Below, one piece after another: positions 1 through 6,238 of a DNA stretch of 6,423 bases; positions within the stretch are counted from its first letter, which is position 1; the number at the start of each line of letters is the position of its first letter. The position numbers and the translations under genes were made by a program. Source of the stretch: Chloroflexota bacterium (lineage in GTDB: Bacteria; Chloroflexota; Limnocylindria; Limnocylindrales; CSP1-4); contig DAIDTV010000089.1 of assembly GCA_027457005.1 (NCBI GenBank), positions 1-6,423 on the forward strand, read 5' to 3'. Under the pieces are notes generated by a model that ran no database searches, was not told where the DNA came from, and was given only the letters and a program-made list of their open reading frames with translations.

Positions 1-813
1 GTGGCATTGCGGAGGGCGGGCTGGCCGATTACCGCCGTGGCCTCGCGCGATCCCGGTCGGCGCGATCGCTTCGTGGGCCTGATCCCGGGGGCCCACGGGT
101 TCGCGGAGGCCCCCGCGGTTCTCGACGAGGTCGACGTGGTCTTCCTGACCGTCCCCGACGACGCGATCGCCGGCGTCGCCTCGCAGCTGCGCCTGTACAG
201 CGGCCAGGCGATCGTCCACACGAGCGGCGTCCTGCCCGCCTCCGTGCTGGCACCGGCCATGGCCGCGGGCACCGAGGCGGGGAGCTTCCACCCGCTCGTG
301 GCGTTCGCCGAACTCGACGCGGCGCTGGCCGCGCTTCCCGGCGCGACCGTGGCCATCGAGGGCGACGAGCCGCTGGTCCCGCTCCTCGAAGACCTGGCCG
401 GCGCCCTCGGCGCCCGCGCCATCCGGGTGACGGCGGCCGGCAAGCCGCTCCATCATGCGGCGGCCGTGCTGGCGGCCGGTGGTCTGGTCGCGCTCCTGGA
501 CGCGATCGCGCAGCTCGGTGCCGCCGCCGGTCTCGGCGAGGAGGAGGCCCTGCGGACGTACGGCGGGCTCGCCCGCCAGGGGCTGGACAATGCGGCGCGT
601 CTCGGCATCGGCGCCGCCCTCACCGGCCCGGTGGTCCGCGGCGACCTCGGCACCGTGCGGGCGCACCTGGACGCGCTGCACCGCCTGGCTCCCGACGTGC
701 TGCCCGTCTACCTCGCGCTCGGCCGGCGGGCCGTGGGCGTCGCGGTTGCGCGGGGCGAGCTGGCACCGGAGACGGCCGGCGAGTTGCTGGCGTTGCTTGC
801 ACCGGCCGGTTGA
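1..813 (+). CDS. Rossmann-like/DUF2520 oxidoreductase, N-terminus cut by window edge
   Basis: The 270 visible residues match the family that joins a Rossmann-like NAD(P)-binding domain to a C-terminal DUF2520 helical domain; this family is distantly related to ketopantoate reductases and 6-phosphogluconate dehydrogenases. Visible landmarks are the end of the Rossmann fold with TVPDDAI at residues 50-56, HTSGV at 73-77, FHPLVAFA at 96-103, KPLHHAAAVLAAG at 148-160 (the start of the helical domain) and LTGPVVRGD at 207-215. The glycine-rich dinucleotide loop that should precede ALRRAGW is absent. The GTG at base 1 is therefore almost certainly an internal valine, and the true start lies upstream of the window. 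The TGA is at 811-813. The substrate of the family is not well defined. Family assignment is fairly secure; the reaction (probably NAD(P)-dependent oxidoreduction) is inferred. The end of this gene overlaps a candidate promoter for the next transcript. Confidence 0.85.
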   Translation: MALRRAGWPITAVASRDPGRRDRFVGLIPGAHGFAEAPAVLDEVDVVFLTVPDDAIAGVASQLRLYSGQAIVHTSGVLPASVLAPAMAAGTEAGSFHPLVAFAELDAALAALPGATVAIEGDEPLVPLLEDLAGALGARAIRVTAAGKPLHHAAAVLAAGGLVALLDAIAQLGAAAGLGEEEALRTYGGLARQGLDNAARLGIGAALTGPVVRGDLGTVRAHLDALHRLAPDVLPVYLALGRRAVGVAVARGELAPETAGELLALLAPAG

Positions 814-824
814 GTGGGTACCAT
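797..824 (+). promoter_or_regulatory. Candidate sigma70-type promoter with leaderless spacing
   Basis: A -35-like TTGCAC lies at 797-802 and a -10-like TACCAT (fits TANNNT) at 819-824, separated by 16 bases. The -10 hexamer ends seven bases before the ATG at 832, so the predicted transcription start falls at or beside that ATG. This geometry is typical of leaderless genes in Actinobacteria, Deinococci and related high-GC groups. The -35 matches the consensus at only three positions, and the element sits partly inside the end of the upstream coding region. It could drive the 832 ORF, the Nudix gene and the glycine cleavage operon as one transcript. Confidence 0.45.
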
Positions 825-831
825 AGACGCC

Positions 832-1137
832 ATGCAGCACAGCCTCGCCCCCGGGCGCTCCGTCCGCCTGATGCCCCGTTTCGTGGCGCCGTCCACGCAT
901 GGGCGCGAGGCGCGGCTCGGCCTCCACCGCATGGCCACCGGGATGGTGCCCGGCACGCCCGGCCCGGTCCGCGCCGGCCGCCGCATGGGGCTCCGCGACG
1001 GTCGAGGCATGACGGTGGCGGCGCCGCGCCCGCGCGCCACGGGACTGCTGCGCCACGAGCCCGTTCTGCGCTGGTCCAGCGATCTGGCGGGGCGCCGCGT
1101 GACGGCGCCGCTCCGTGCCGCGCCGTGGCATCGCTGA
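832..1137 (+). CDS. Hypothetical 101-residue Arg-rich protein, no family recognised
   Basis: This ORF opens with ATG seven bases after a -10-like TACCAT, so it could be translated from a leaderless mRNA; an in-frame GTG at 814 is a less attractive start. Hand-counted G+C by codon position is about 80%, 66% and 91% for positions 1, 2 and 3. That is the order expected of real genes in a high-GC genome, and it disfavours the overlapping frame that would extend the Nudix gene upstream. The product has 19 Arg, no Lys, only 4 acidic residues and 8 Met, so it would be strongly basic. I see no signal peptide, membrane segment or known motif. Its stop at 1135-1137 overlaps the alternative Nudix start GTG 1125. 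It may instead be a chance ORF in 5' leader sequence; the Arg-rich, low-acid composition is a warning sign. Confidence 0.35.
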   Translation: MQHSLAPGRSVRLMPRFVAPSTHGREARLGLHRMATGMVPGTPGPVRAGRRMGLRDGRGMTVAAPRPRATGLLRHEPVLRWSSDLAGRRVTAPLRAAPWHR

Positions 1138-1175
1138 GGCACGAGACGGCCGCCTCCCGCCCCACGGCGCGCGCC

Positions 1176-1607
1176 ATGTCCGCCGGCGGGCTGGTGGTGA
1201 GGATCACCGGCGAGGAACCCGAGATCGTGCTGGGCCGCCGCAACCGCGCGCGCGAGGGCGTTGCCTGGACCCTGCCCAAGGGCACGCCGTCGGCCGGGGA
1301 ATCGGTGGAGGAGACGGCGCTGCGGGAGGTCGAGGAGGAGACCGGGCTCACCGTCCGGATCGTCGAGCCCGTCGGATCCATCCGCTATACGTTCGTGCAG
1401 GCCGGCACGCGCGTGGACAAGACCGTGCATCACTTCCTGATGGTCGCGACAGGGGGGAGCCTGGCAGACCACGACTTCGAGTTCGACGAGGTCCGCTGGG
1501 TGCCGCTGACGGAGGCGGCGCACCTGTTGAGCTTCGAGACAGAGCGTGAGATCGTCGAACGCGCGCGGCCAGCGATCGATGCGCTCCGGGAGCGCGGCGC
1601 GGCCTGA
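1176..1607 (+). CDS. Nudix (MutT-family) hydrolase
   Basis: A single Nudix domain fills the 143 residues. The Nudix box starts at G36 and reads G-x5-E-x7-R-E-V-x-E-E-x-G-L, with E42, R50, E51, E54, E55 and G57 all in place to bind divalent metal and cleave nucleoside diphosphate-X bonds. Family-typical segments flank it: SAGGLVVR near the N-terminus, WTLPKG at 31-36, KTVHHFLM at 82-89 and FEFDEVRWVPL at 101-111. The overall look is that of small MutT/diadenosine-polyphosphate-type enzymes, but the substrate cannot be read from sequence. ATG 1176 places SAGG directly at the N-terminus. GTG 1125 would add 17 residues whose third positions are 16/17 G or C, so it remains plausible; neither start has a clear Shine-Dalgarno sequence. 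A still longer frame from about 810 is rejected on codon-position composition. It ends 27 bases before gcvT, suggesting one transcript. Confidence 0.88.
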   Translation: MSAGGLVVRITGEEPEIVLGRRNRAREGVAWTLPKGTPSAGESVEETALREVEEETGLTVRIVEPVGSIRYTFVQAGTRVDKTVHHFLMVATGGSLADHDFEFDEVRWVPLTEAAHLLSFETEREIVERARPAIDALRERGAA

Positions 1608-1621
1608 CTCGCGCGCCGCCT

Positions 1622-1626
1622 GGGAG
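1622..1626 (+). promoter_or_regulatory. Ribosome binding site of gcvT
   Basis: GGGAG lies eight bases before the ATG at 1635, a good Shine-Dalgarno match that supports this start. It falls in the 27-base gap after the Nudix stop. That gap is too short for a separate promoter plus a glycine riboswitch. Confidence 0.6.
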
Positions 1627-1634
1627 AAACCGCC

Positions 1635-2732
1635 ATGCAGGCCACAGCGTTGCTCGAGCGGCATCGCGCGCTCGGGGCGCGCCTCGTGGAGTTCGCCGGC
1701 TGGGAGATGCCCGTCCAGTACCGCGGGATCATCGAGGAGCATCGCGCCGTGCGCCAGCGGGCGGGCGTCTTCGACCTGTCGCACATGGGCGAGCTGCACG
1801 TCACCGGCCGCGCTGCGGGGGCGGCCCTGGCGTACGCGCTGGCCACCGACCCGCCGTCGCTCGCGATCGGTCGCGCGCACTACAGCATGATCTGCGCCCC
1901 GGATGGCGGCGTCATCGACGACCTGATCGTGTACCGGCTCGCGGAGGATCACTTCCTGGTCGTCGCGAACGCCGGCAACCGCGCCGTGGTGGCCGATGAG
2001 CTTCGCGCCAGGCTGGCCGGCTTCGACGCCGCGCTCGACGACGCGTCGCTGCGGACCTCGCTGGTGGCGATCCAGGGGCCCCGTGCCCTGAAGGTGCTGG
2101 CCCCGCTCACCGGCGTGGACCTGGCCTCGCTCCGGTACTACGCCATCGCCGAGGGGCGCGTGGCCGGGGTGCCGGCCCTGGTTGCCCGGACCGGGTACAC
2201 CGGCGAGGACGGCTTCGAGTGCTTCGTGGCCTGGGACGAGGGACCGGCGGTCTTCGACGCGCTCCTCTCGGCGGGCGCCCCGGAGGAGGTGCAGCCGGTG
2301 GGCCTCGGTGCCCGGGACACGCTGCGCCTGGAGGCCGGCATGCCGCTCTACGGCAACGAGCTCGGCCGCGACACCACGCCCTTCGACGCGGGGCTGGGCC
2401 GGGTGGTCAAGTTCGCCAAGCCCGGCGATTTCGTGGGGCGCGCGGCGCTGGCGGCGGCCCAGGAGCGGGGGCGCTCGAAGGCGCTGGTCGGGCTGATCGT
2501 GCGCGGTCGCGGCATCGCCCGCCACGGGTACCCGGTGCACGAGCCGGGGGCCGAGGCGGCCTGCGGCACGGTCACCAGCGGCACCCAGTCGCCCACCCTC
2601 GGCGAGCCGATCGCGATGGCGTACGTGCCACCGCGCGCCGCGGACGCCGGTACGATGCTCGAGGTTGCGATCCGGGAGACGCGCGTGCCCGCGGAGGTCG
2701 TGGCGCTTCCCTTCTACCGCCGCCCGGCCTGA
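1635..2732 (+). CDS. gcvT: Aminomethyltransferase, glycine cleavage system T-protein
   Basis: GcvT takes the aminomethyl group carried on the lipoyl arm of H-protein, releases ammonia and forms 5,10-methylene-tetrahydrofolate in the cytoplasm. The 365 residues match the usual bacterial length. Visible family signatures are FAGWEMPVQY at 20-29, FDLSHMGE at 46-53, DGGVIDDLIVY at 90-100, ARTGYTGEDGFE around residues 184-195, and GLGARDTLRLEAGMPLYGNE in the middle of the protein. D96, in the IDDL motif, corresponds to the conserved catalytic aspartate of the family. The C-terminal barrel carries the expected GTVTSGTQSPTLGEPIAMAYV segment. The start is supported by an upstream GGGAG. The gene follows the Nudix gene by 27 bases and precedes gcvH by 33, so it is very probably in one operon with both. 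No lesion is seen. Confidence 0.97.
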   Translation: MQATALLERHRALGARLVEFAGWEMPVQYRGIIEEHRAVRQRAGVFDLSHMGELHVTGRAAGAALAYALATDPPSLAIGRAHYSMICAPDGGVIDDLIVYRLAEDHFLVVANAGNRAVVADELRARLAGFDAALDDASLRTSLVAIQGPRALKVLAPLTGVDLASLRYYAIAEGRVAGVPALVARTGYTGEDGFECFVAWDEGPAVFDALLSAGAPEEVQPVGLGARDTLRLEAGMPLYGNELGRDTTPFDAGLGRVVKFAKPGDFVGRAALAAAQERGRSKALVGLIVRGRGIARHGYPVHEPGAEAACGTVTSGTQSPTLGEPIAMAYVPPRAADAGTMLEVAIRETRVPAEVVALPFYRRPA

Positions 2733-2760
2733 CGGGCGGGGATCCGTGCCAGGCCGCACA

Positions 2761-2765
2761 GGGAG
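2761..2765 (+). promoter_or_regulatory. Shine-Dalgarno that questions the gcvH start
   Basis: GGGAG runs directly into the ATG at 2766, leaving no spacer, so it cannot serve that codon in the usual way. It sits six bases before GTG 2772, a normal distance. This favours GTG 2772 as the working gcvH start, although ATG 2766 is the conventional call. Confidence 0.45.
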
Positions 2766-3152
2766 ATGAACGTGGACGTGAGGGAGGATCTCCTCTACAC
2801 CGACGAGCACGAGTGGCTGCGGGTGGAGGGCGAGACCGGGGTGGTCGGGATCACCGCGTTCGCCGCCGAGCAGCTCGGTGACGTGGTGTTCGTGGAGCTG
2901 CCGCAGGTAGGCCGGACCCTGGAGCGGGCCGAGACGTTCGGAGTGGTCGAGTCGGTGAAGGCCGTCAGCGACCTCTTCTCGCCGGTCGCCGGACAGGTGC
3001 TCGAGGTCAACACCGAGCTGGTGTCGCGGCCCGAGTTGCTGGATTCGGACCCCTACGGCGCGGGCTGGATCGTGCGCCTGCGGATCGCGGACGAGGGGGC
3101 CACCACCGAACTGAAGGATGCGGCCGCGTACCGCGCGCTGATCGGGGCCTGA
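2766..3152 (+). CDS. gcvH: Glycine cleavage system H-protein (lipoyl carrier)
   Basis: GcvH is the mobile lipoyl carrier that shuttles the aminomethyl intermediate from the P-protein to the T-protein and is re-oxidised by the L-protein. The 128 residues contain the conserved YTDEHEWLRVEG start of the fold, the GITAFAAEQLGDVVFVELP hairpin region, and the lipoylation motif ESVKAV with the modified lysine at K65. The NPELVN-like turn of the family appears here as NTELVSRPELLDSDPYGAGW, followed by the acidic C-terminal helix. Start choice is uncertain: GGGAG at 2761-2765 abuts ATG 2766 with no spacer, but lies six bases from an in-frame GTG at 2772, giving a 126-residue product that begins closer to most family members. 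The stop is four bases from the gcvPA start, consistent with coupled translation. Confidence 0.97.
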   Translation: MNVDVREDLLYTDEHEWLRVEGETGVVGITAFAAEQLGDVVFVELPQVGRTLERAETFGVVESVKAVSDLFSPVAGQVLEVNTELVSRPELLDSDPYGAGWIVRLRIADEGATTELKDAAAYRALIGA

Positions 3153-3156
3153 CGCC

Positions 3157-4518
3157 ATGCCCTACGGGCCGCACACGCCGGCCGACCGTGGCCGCATGCT
3201 CGCCGCGCTGGGCATGCACTCGGTCGACCAGCTCTTCGACGACATCCCGGCCTCCGTCCGGGCGCACGGGCTCGATCTGCCGGGGCCGGAGCCGGAGCAG
3301 GAACTGGCGTCGCGCCTGCGCGAGCTGGCGGCCCGCAACCGCGTCGACCTCGTGAGCTTCCTCGGGGCCGGCGTCTACCGCCACTACGTCCCGGCCCTGG
3401 TGGACCAGGTCGTGTCACGCGGCGAGTTCGCCACCGCGTACACGCCCTACCAGCCCGAGATCAGCCAGGGCACCCTGCAGACCATCTACGAGTACCAGTC
3501 GATGCTGGCCGAGCTGACCGGGCTCGACGTGGTTTCCGCGTCCCACTACGACGGGGCCACGGCCACCGCGGAGGCCGCGCTGATCTGCCTGCGCGCCACC
3601 GGGCGGGACCGGGTCCTGGTCAGCGCCGCGGTCCATCCGCAGTACCAGGCCACCACGCACACCTACCTGGACGGCACGCGTTACGCGGTCGAGCCGATCC
3701 CGACCCGGCCCGACGGGGCCACCGACCTCGACGCGCTCTCGCGGCTCCTGGCCGACGGGGGGCGCCCGGTGGCCGGGGTGGTGCTCGCGCAGCCCAACGT
3801 CTTCGGCGTGCTCGAGTCGATGGCCGAGGCGTCGCGCCTGGCGCACGCCGCCGGCGCGCTGTTCGTGGCGGTCGTGGAGCCCGTGTCGCTGGCGGTCCTG
3901 GCCCCCCCGGGAGCATATGGCGCGGACATCGCGGCGGGGGAGGGGCAGCCGCTTGGACTTCCGCTCTCGTACGGCGGCCCGTACCTGGGCATCCTGGCCG
4001 CGACCACCGCGCTCACCCGCCAGGTGCCGGGGCGCCTGGTCGGCCGCACCACCGACGCCGACGGGCGCCGCGCGTTCGTGATGACGCTCCGCGCCCGCGA
4101 GCAGGACATCCGCCGGGAACGGGCGGCGAGCAACATCTGCACCAACCAGGCGCTGTGCGCCCTCACGGCCACGGTGTACCTCACCGCGATGGGACCCCAC
4201 GGCCTGCGCGACGCGGCAGCGCTGGGCGCCGCACGTGCCCGCGAGCTGGAGCGCGCGCTGGCGGCGGTCGGCGCGCCGCGGATCCACGATGCGCCGTACC
4301 TCAACGAGTTCGCCGTCCGGGTTCCCGGCGCTCCGCGGATCCATGCCGCGCTGCTCGAGCGCGGCATCCTGGCCGGCCTCCCGCTGGCGAGCTGGTTCCC
4401 CGACGACCCGGTGCTGCGCGACGGGCTGCTGGTGTGCGCCACGGAGGTGACGCGGCCGGCGGAGATCGAGGCGTTCGCCGCGGCGCTGGCCGGCGTGACG
4501 GCGGAGGTGGCGGCATGA
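3157..4518 (+). CDS. gcvPA: Glycine dehydrogenase (decarboxylating) subunit 1
   Basis: This is the N-terminal-half subunit of a split P-protein. With GcvPB it forms the PLP-dependent glycine decarboxylase that releases CO2 and transfers the aminomethyl group to lipoyl-GcvH. The 453 residues match the usual length of about 450. Signatures in order are a family-typical N-terminus (PHTPADRGRMLAALG), FLGAGVYRHYVP at 68-79, AYTPYQPEISQGTLQ at 94-108, the SHYDGATATAEA segment at 129-140, GEGQPLGLPLSYGGPYLG at 261-278 and SNICTNQALCAL at 325-336. As expected for this subunit, the PLP-binding lysine is not here but in GcvPB. GGGG at 3144-3147 is a weak Shine-Dalgarno nine bases before the ATG, so translation may rely on coupling to gcvH four bases upstream. 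The gene ends in a four-base ATGA overlap with gcvPB, which suits the 1:1 subunit ratio of the complex. Confidence 0.97.
   Translation: MPYGPHTPADRGRMLAALGMHSVDQLFDDIPASVRAHGLDLPGPEPEQELASRLRELAARNRVDLVSFLGAGVYRHYVPALVDQVVSRGEFATAYTPYQPEISQGTLQTIYEYQSMLAELTGLDVVSASHYDGATATAEAALICLRATGRDRVLVSAAVHPQYQATTHTYLDGTRYAVEPIPTRPDGATDLDALSRLLADGGRPVAGVVLAQPNVFGVLESMAEASRLAHAAGALFVAVVEPVSLAVLAPPGAYGADIAAGEGQPLGLPLSYGGPYLGILAATTALTRQVPGRLVGRTTDADGRRAFVMTLRAREQDIRRERAASNICTNQALCALTATVYLTAMGPHGLRDAAALGAARARELERALAAVGAPRIHDAPYLNEFAVRVPGAPRIHAALLERGILAGLPLASWFPDDPVLRDGLLVCATEVTRPAEIEAFAAALAGVTAEVAA
4503..4509 (+). promoter_or_regulatory. Strong ribosome binding site of gcvPB
   Basis: GGAGGTG inside the end of gcvPA lies five bases before ATG 4515. 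It is the best Shine-Dalgarno match in the window and fixes the gcvPB start at 4515, rejecting the longer in-frame extension back to about 4155, which would lie inside gcvPA. Confidence 0.75.
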
Positions 4519-6026
4519 ACGGCCTTCGTCCGGCCGTCGGTCCCGTGCTGCAGCCCACCCTCGACGAGCTGTCGCGCCCGGGCCGCGGCGTGACCCGCGT
4601 CCCGCACCCCCCGGCCAACGCGCTGGCGGGGATCCCGGCGGAGCAGCTCCGCGCGCAGCCGCCGGCGCTCCCCGAGGTGGACGAGCCCGAGGCGGTGCGC
4701 CACTTCGTCAACCTCTCCCATCTCAACTTCGCGGTCGACACGGGCTTCTATCCCCTGGGCTCGTGCACCATGAAGTGGAACCCCAAGATCAACGAGTGGG
4801 CGGCGCGCCTGCCGGGCTTCGCCGACCTGCATCCGCTCGTTCCCGACGCGGCCGCACAGGGGACGCTCCAGCTGCTCTGGGAGACCGAGCAGTGGCTGTG
4901 CGAGATCTCCGGGATGCGGGCCGTCACCTTGCAGCCGGCCGCCGGGGCGCAGGGCGAGCTGACCGGCATCCTGATGGTGCGGGCCTACCACCGCAGCCGC
5001 GGAGACACCGAACGCACCGAGATCCTGGTGCCCGACTCGTCGCACGGCACCAACCCCGCGACCGCCTCCATGGCCGGCTACCGCACCGTCACCGTGCCCT
5101 CCGACGCCCGCGGCGGCGTGGACCTCGTCGCACTGCGGGCCGCGCTCGGGCCCCGGACCGCGGCCCTGATGCTGACCAACCCCTCCACGCTCGGGCTCTT
5201 CGAGGACCAGGTGGTCGAGATTCTCGACGCGGTCCACGCGGCCGGCGCCCTCGCCTACATGGACGGCGCCAACCTGAACGCGGTCATGGGCACGTTCCGG
5301 CCCGGCGCCGCGGGGTTCGACGCGATGCACTTCAACACGCACAAGACGTTCGCCACGCCGCACGGCGGGGGCGGGCCCGGCTCCGGCCCGGTCGCGGTGG
5401 GAGAGCGGCTCCTGCCGTTCCTGCCCGCGCCCCGGGTCCTGCGCGACCCGGACGGCTCGTTCCGGCTCGAACGACCGGGAGAGCGGCCGACCAGCATCGG
5501 CCGGGTGCGCTCGTACGTGGGCAGCGTGGGCGTGCTGGTGCGCGCGTACGCGTACCTGCGGGCACACGGCGGCAGCGGTCTGGCGGAAGTGTCCGAGGAC
5601 GCCGTGCTGGCGGCGAACTACCTGCGTCACCGGCTGCGCGGCACCTACGACATCCCCTATGACCGGGTCTGCAAGCACGAGTTCGTGGCCTCCTCGGCCA
5701 CGCTCCACCGGGAGACGGGGATCCGCACCCTCGACGTGGCCAAGCGGCTCATCGACCACGGCCACCATCCACCCACGATCTACTTCCCGCTGATCGTGGA
5801 GGAGGCGATGCTGATCGAGCCGACCGAGACGGAGGCGCTCGAGACGCTCGACGATTTCGCCGACGCCCTGGTCGCGATCGCGGGCGAGGCCCACACCGAG
5901 CCGGACGTGGTGCACACGGCGCCCCATTCGGCGCCGGTGCGGCGGCTCGACGAGGCCACGGCCGCGCGCCAGCCCGACCTGCACTGGCGCCCTATGACGG
6001 GCGCGGAGATGCCCTGTCCGGACTGA
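4515..6026 (+). CDS. gcvPB: Glycine dehydrogenase (decarboxylating) subunit 2
   Basis: This is the C-terminal-half, PLP-binding subunit of the split P-protein. The 503 residues are slightly longer than the common 480-490. Conserved blocks are LSRPGRG near residue 20, HFVNLSHLNFAVDTGFYPLGSCTMKWNPKI in consecutive segments over 63-92, LQPAAGAQGELTG at 139-151, DSSHGTNPATA at 174-184, YMDGANLNA at 248-256, and FNTHKTFATPHGGGGPGSGPV over 273-293. K277 in the THKTF motif is the expected Schiff-base lysine for PLP. The later GSVGVLVRAYAYLR and YFPLIVEEAMLIEPTETE segments are also typical. The gene overlaps gcvPA by four bases and has its own strong Shine-Dalgarno, indicating coupled expression. No frameshift or missing key residue is seen. 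It is the last gene of the operon in view; no dihydrolipoamide dehydrogenase follows within the window. Confidence 0.97.
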   Translation: MNGLRPAVGPVLQPTLDELSRPGRGVTRVPHPPANALAGIPAEQLRAQPPALPEVDEPEAVRHFVNLSHLNFAVDTGFYPLGSCTMKWNPKINEWAARLPGFADLHPLVPDAAAQGTLQLLWETEQWLCEISGMRAVTLQPAAGAQGELTGILMVRAYHRSRGDTERTEILVPDSSHGTNPATASMAGYRTVTVPSDARGGVDLVALRAALGPRTAALMLTNPSTLGLFEDQVVEILDAVHAAGALAYMDGANLNAVMGTFRPGAAGFDAMHFNTHKTFATPHGGGGPGSGPVAVGERLLPFLPAPRVLRDPDGSFRLERPGERPTSIGRVRSYVGSVGVLVRAYAYLRAHGGSGLAEVSEDAVLAANYLRHRLRGTYDIPYDRVCKHEFVASSATLHRETGIRTLDVAKRLIDHGHHPPTIYFPLIVEEAMLIEPTETEALETLDDFADALVAIAGEAHTEPDVVHTAPHSAPVRRLDEATAARQPDLHWRPMTGAEMPCPD

Positions 6027-6079
6027 GAGAGCCGGGCGGTCATCGCGGGCCGCCGCCGACGGCTGTCCGGGGACGGCTC

Positions 6080-6129
6080 GCCAAGGGCCGGACCGGCGGT
6101 CGGGCCGTGTTCAGCCCCGGCCCCTTGGC
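6080..6129. repeat. Inverted repeat, possible stem-loop after gcvPB
   Basis: The left arm GCCAAGGGCCGG (6080-6091) pairs with the right arm CCGGCCCCTTGGC (6117-6129) over 12 base pairs with one bulged base, leaving a loop of about 25 bases. It lies 54 bases after the gcvPB stop and its right arm runs into the tandem array. It could stabilise the mRNA 3' end or assist termination, but there is no following T-run, so an intrinsic terminator is not supported. In such GC-rich DNA a stem of this size may also be partly fortuitous. Confidence 0.4.
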
Positions 6130-6238
6130 CGCGTCGAGCCGGTCGCCTGGCCGAGTTGAGCCGGCCACCAGGCCGCGTTCAGCCCCTGCCCCTTGGCCGC
6201 GTTGAGCCGGCCGCCAGGCCGCGTTGACCTGGTCGCCA
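6103..6238. repeat. Imperfect tandem array: two 68-base copies of a three-unit repeat
   Basis: Six head-to-tail units share the core GGCCGCGTTGAGCC: 6103-6126 (24 bases), 6127-6148 (22), 6149-6170 (22), 6171-6194 (24), 6195-6216 (22) and 6217-6238 (22). The 24-base units both carry TTCAGCCCC and end in CCCCTT, and they recur every third unit. The array is therefore a 68-base higher-order repeat present twice, with pairwise matches by eye of 22/24, 19/22 and 17/22 for the corresponding units. Units 3 and 5 contain GGCCG/CGGCC arms around an eight-base loop. Identical spacing without identical sequence suggests an older duplication. It lies outside the operon's coding region, and I assign no function. 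Confidence 0.75.

Noticed and set aside
810..1175. N-terminal extension of the Nudix protein back to TTG 810
   Set aside because: In that frame third positions are only about 66% G+C across 832-1124 while the neighbouring frame shows 91%; the extension is Pro/Arg/His-rich and unlike any Nudix N-terminus.
708..3158. Very long minus-strand open frame (816 codons) opposite the Nudix, gcvT and gcvH genes
   Set aside because: It lies antisense to genes with clear family motifs. Long antisense frames are a known by-product of high third-position GC, and its product is His/Arg-rich with no domain.
4155..4514. 120-residue upstream extension of GcvPB
   Set aside because: It lies wholly within gcvPA, and a strong GGAGGTG plus the ATGA overlap fix the start at 4515.
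3681..5984. Minus-strand open frame of 767 codons opposite gcvPA and gcvPB
   Set aside because: Same antisense artefact; it spans two unmistakable genes and shows no recognisable protein features.
6031..6057. Small GGCGG/CCGCC hairpin just after the gcvPB stop as an intrinsic terminator
   Set aside because: The stem is only five base pairs, no T-run follows, and such hairpins are common by chance at this GC content.
6103..6238. CRISPR array
   Set aside because: The units are contiguous 22-24 base tandem repeats without unique spacers, are too diverged from each other, and no cas gene is present.
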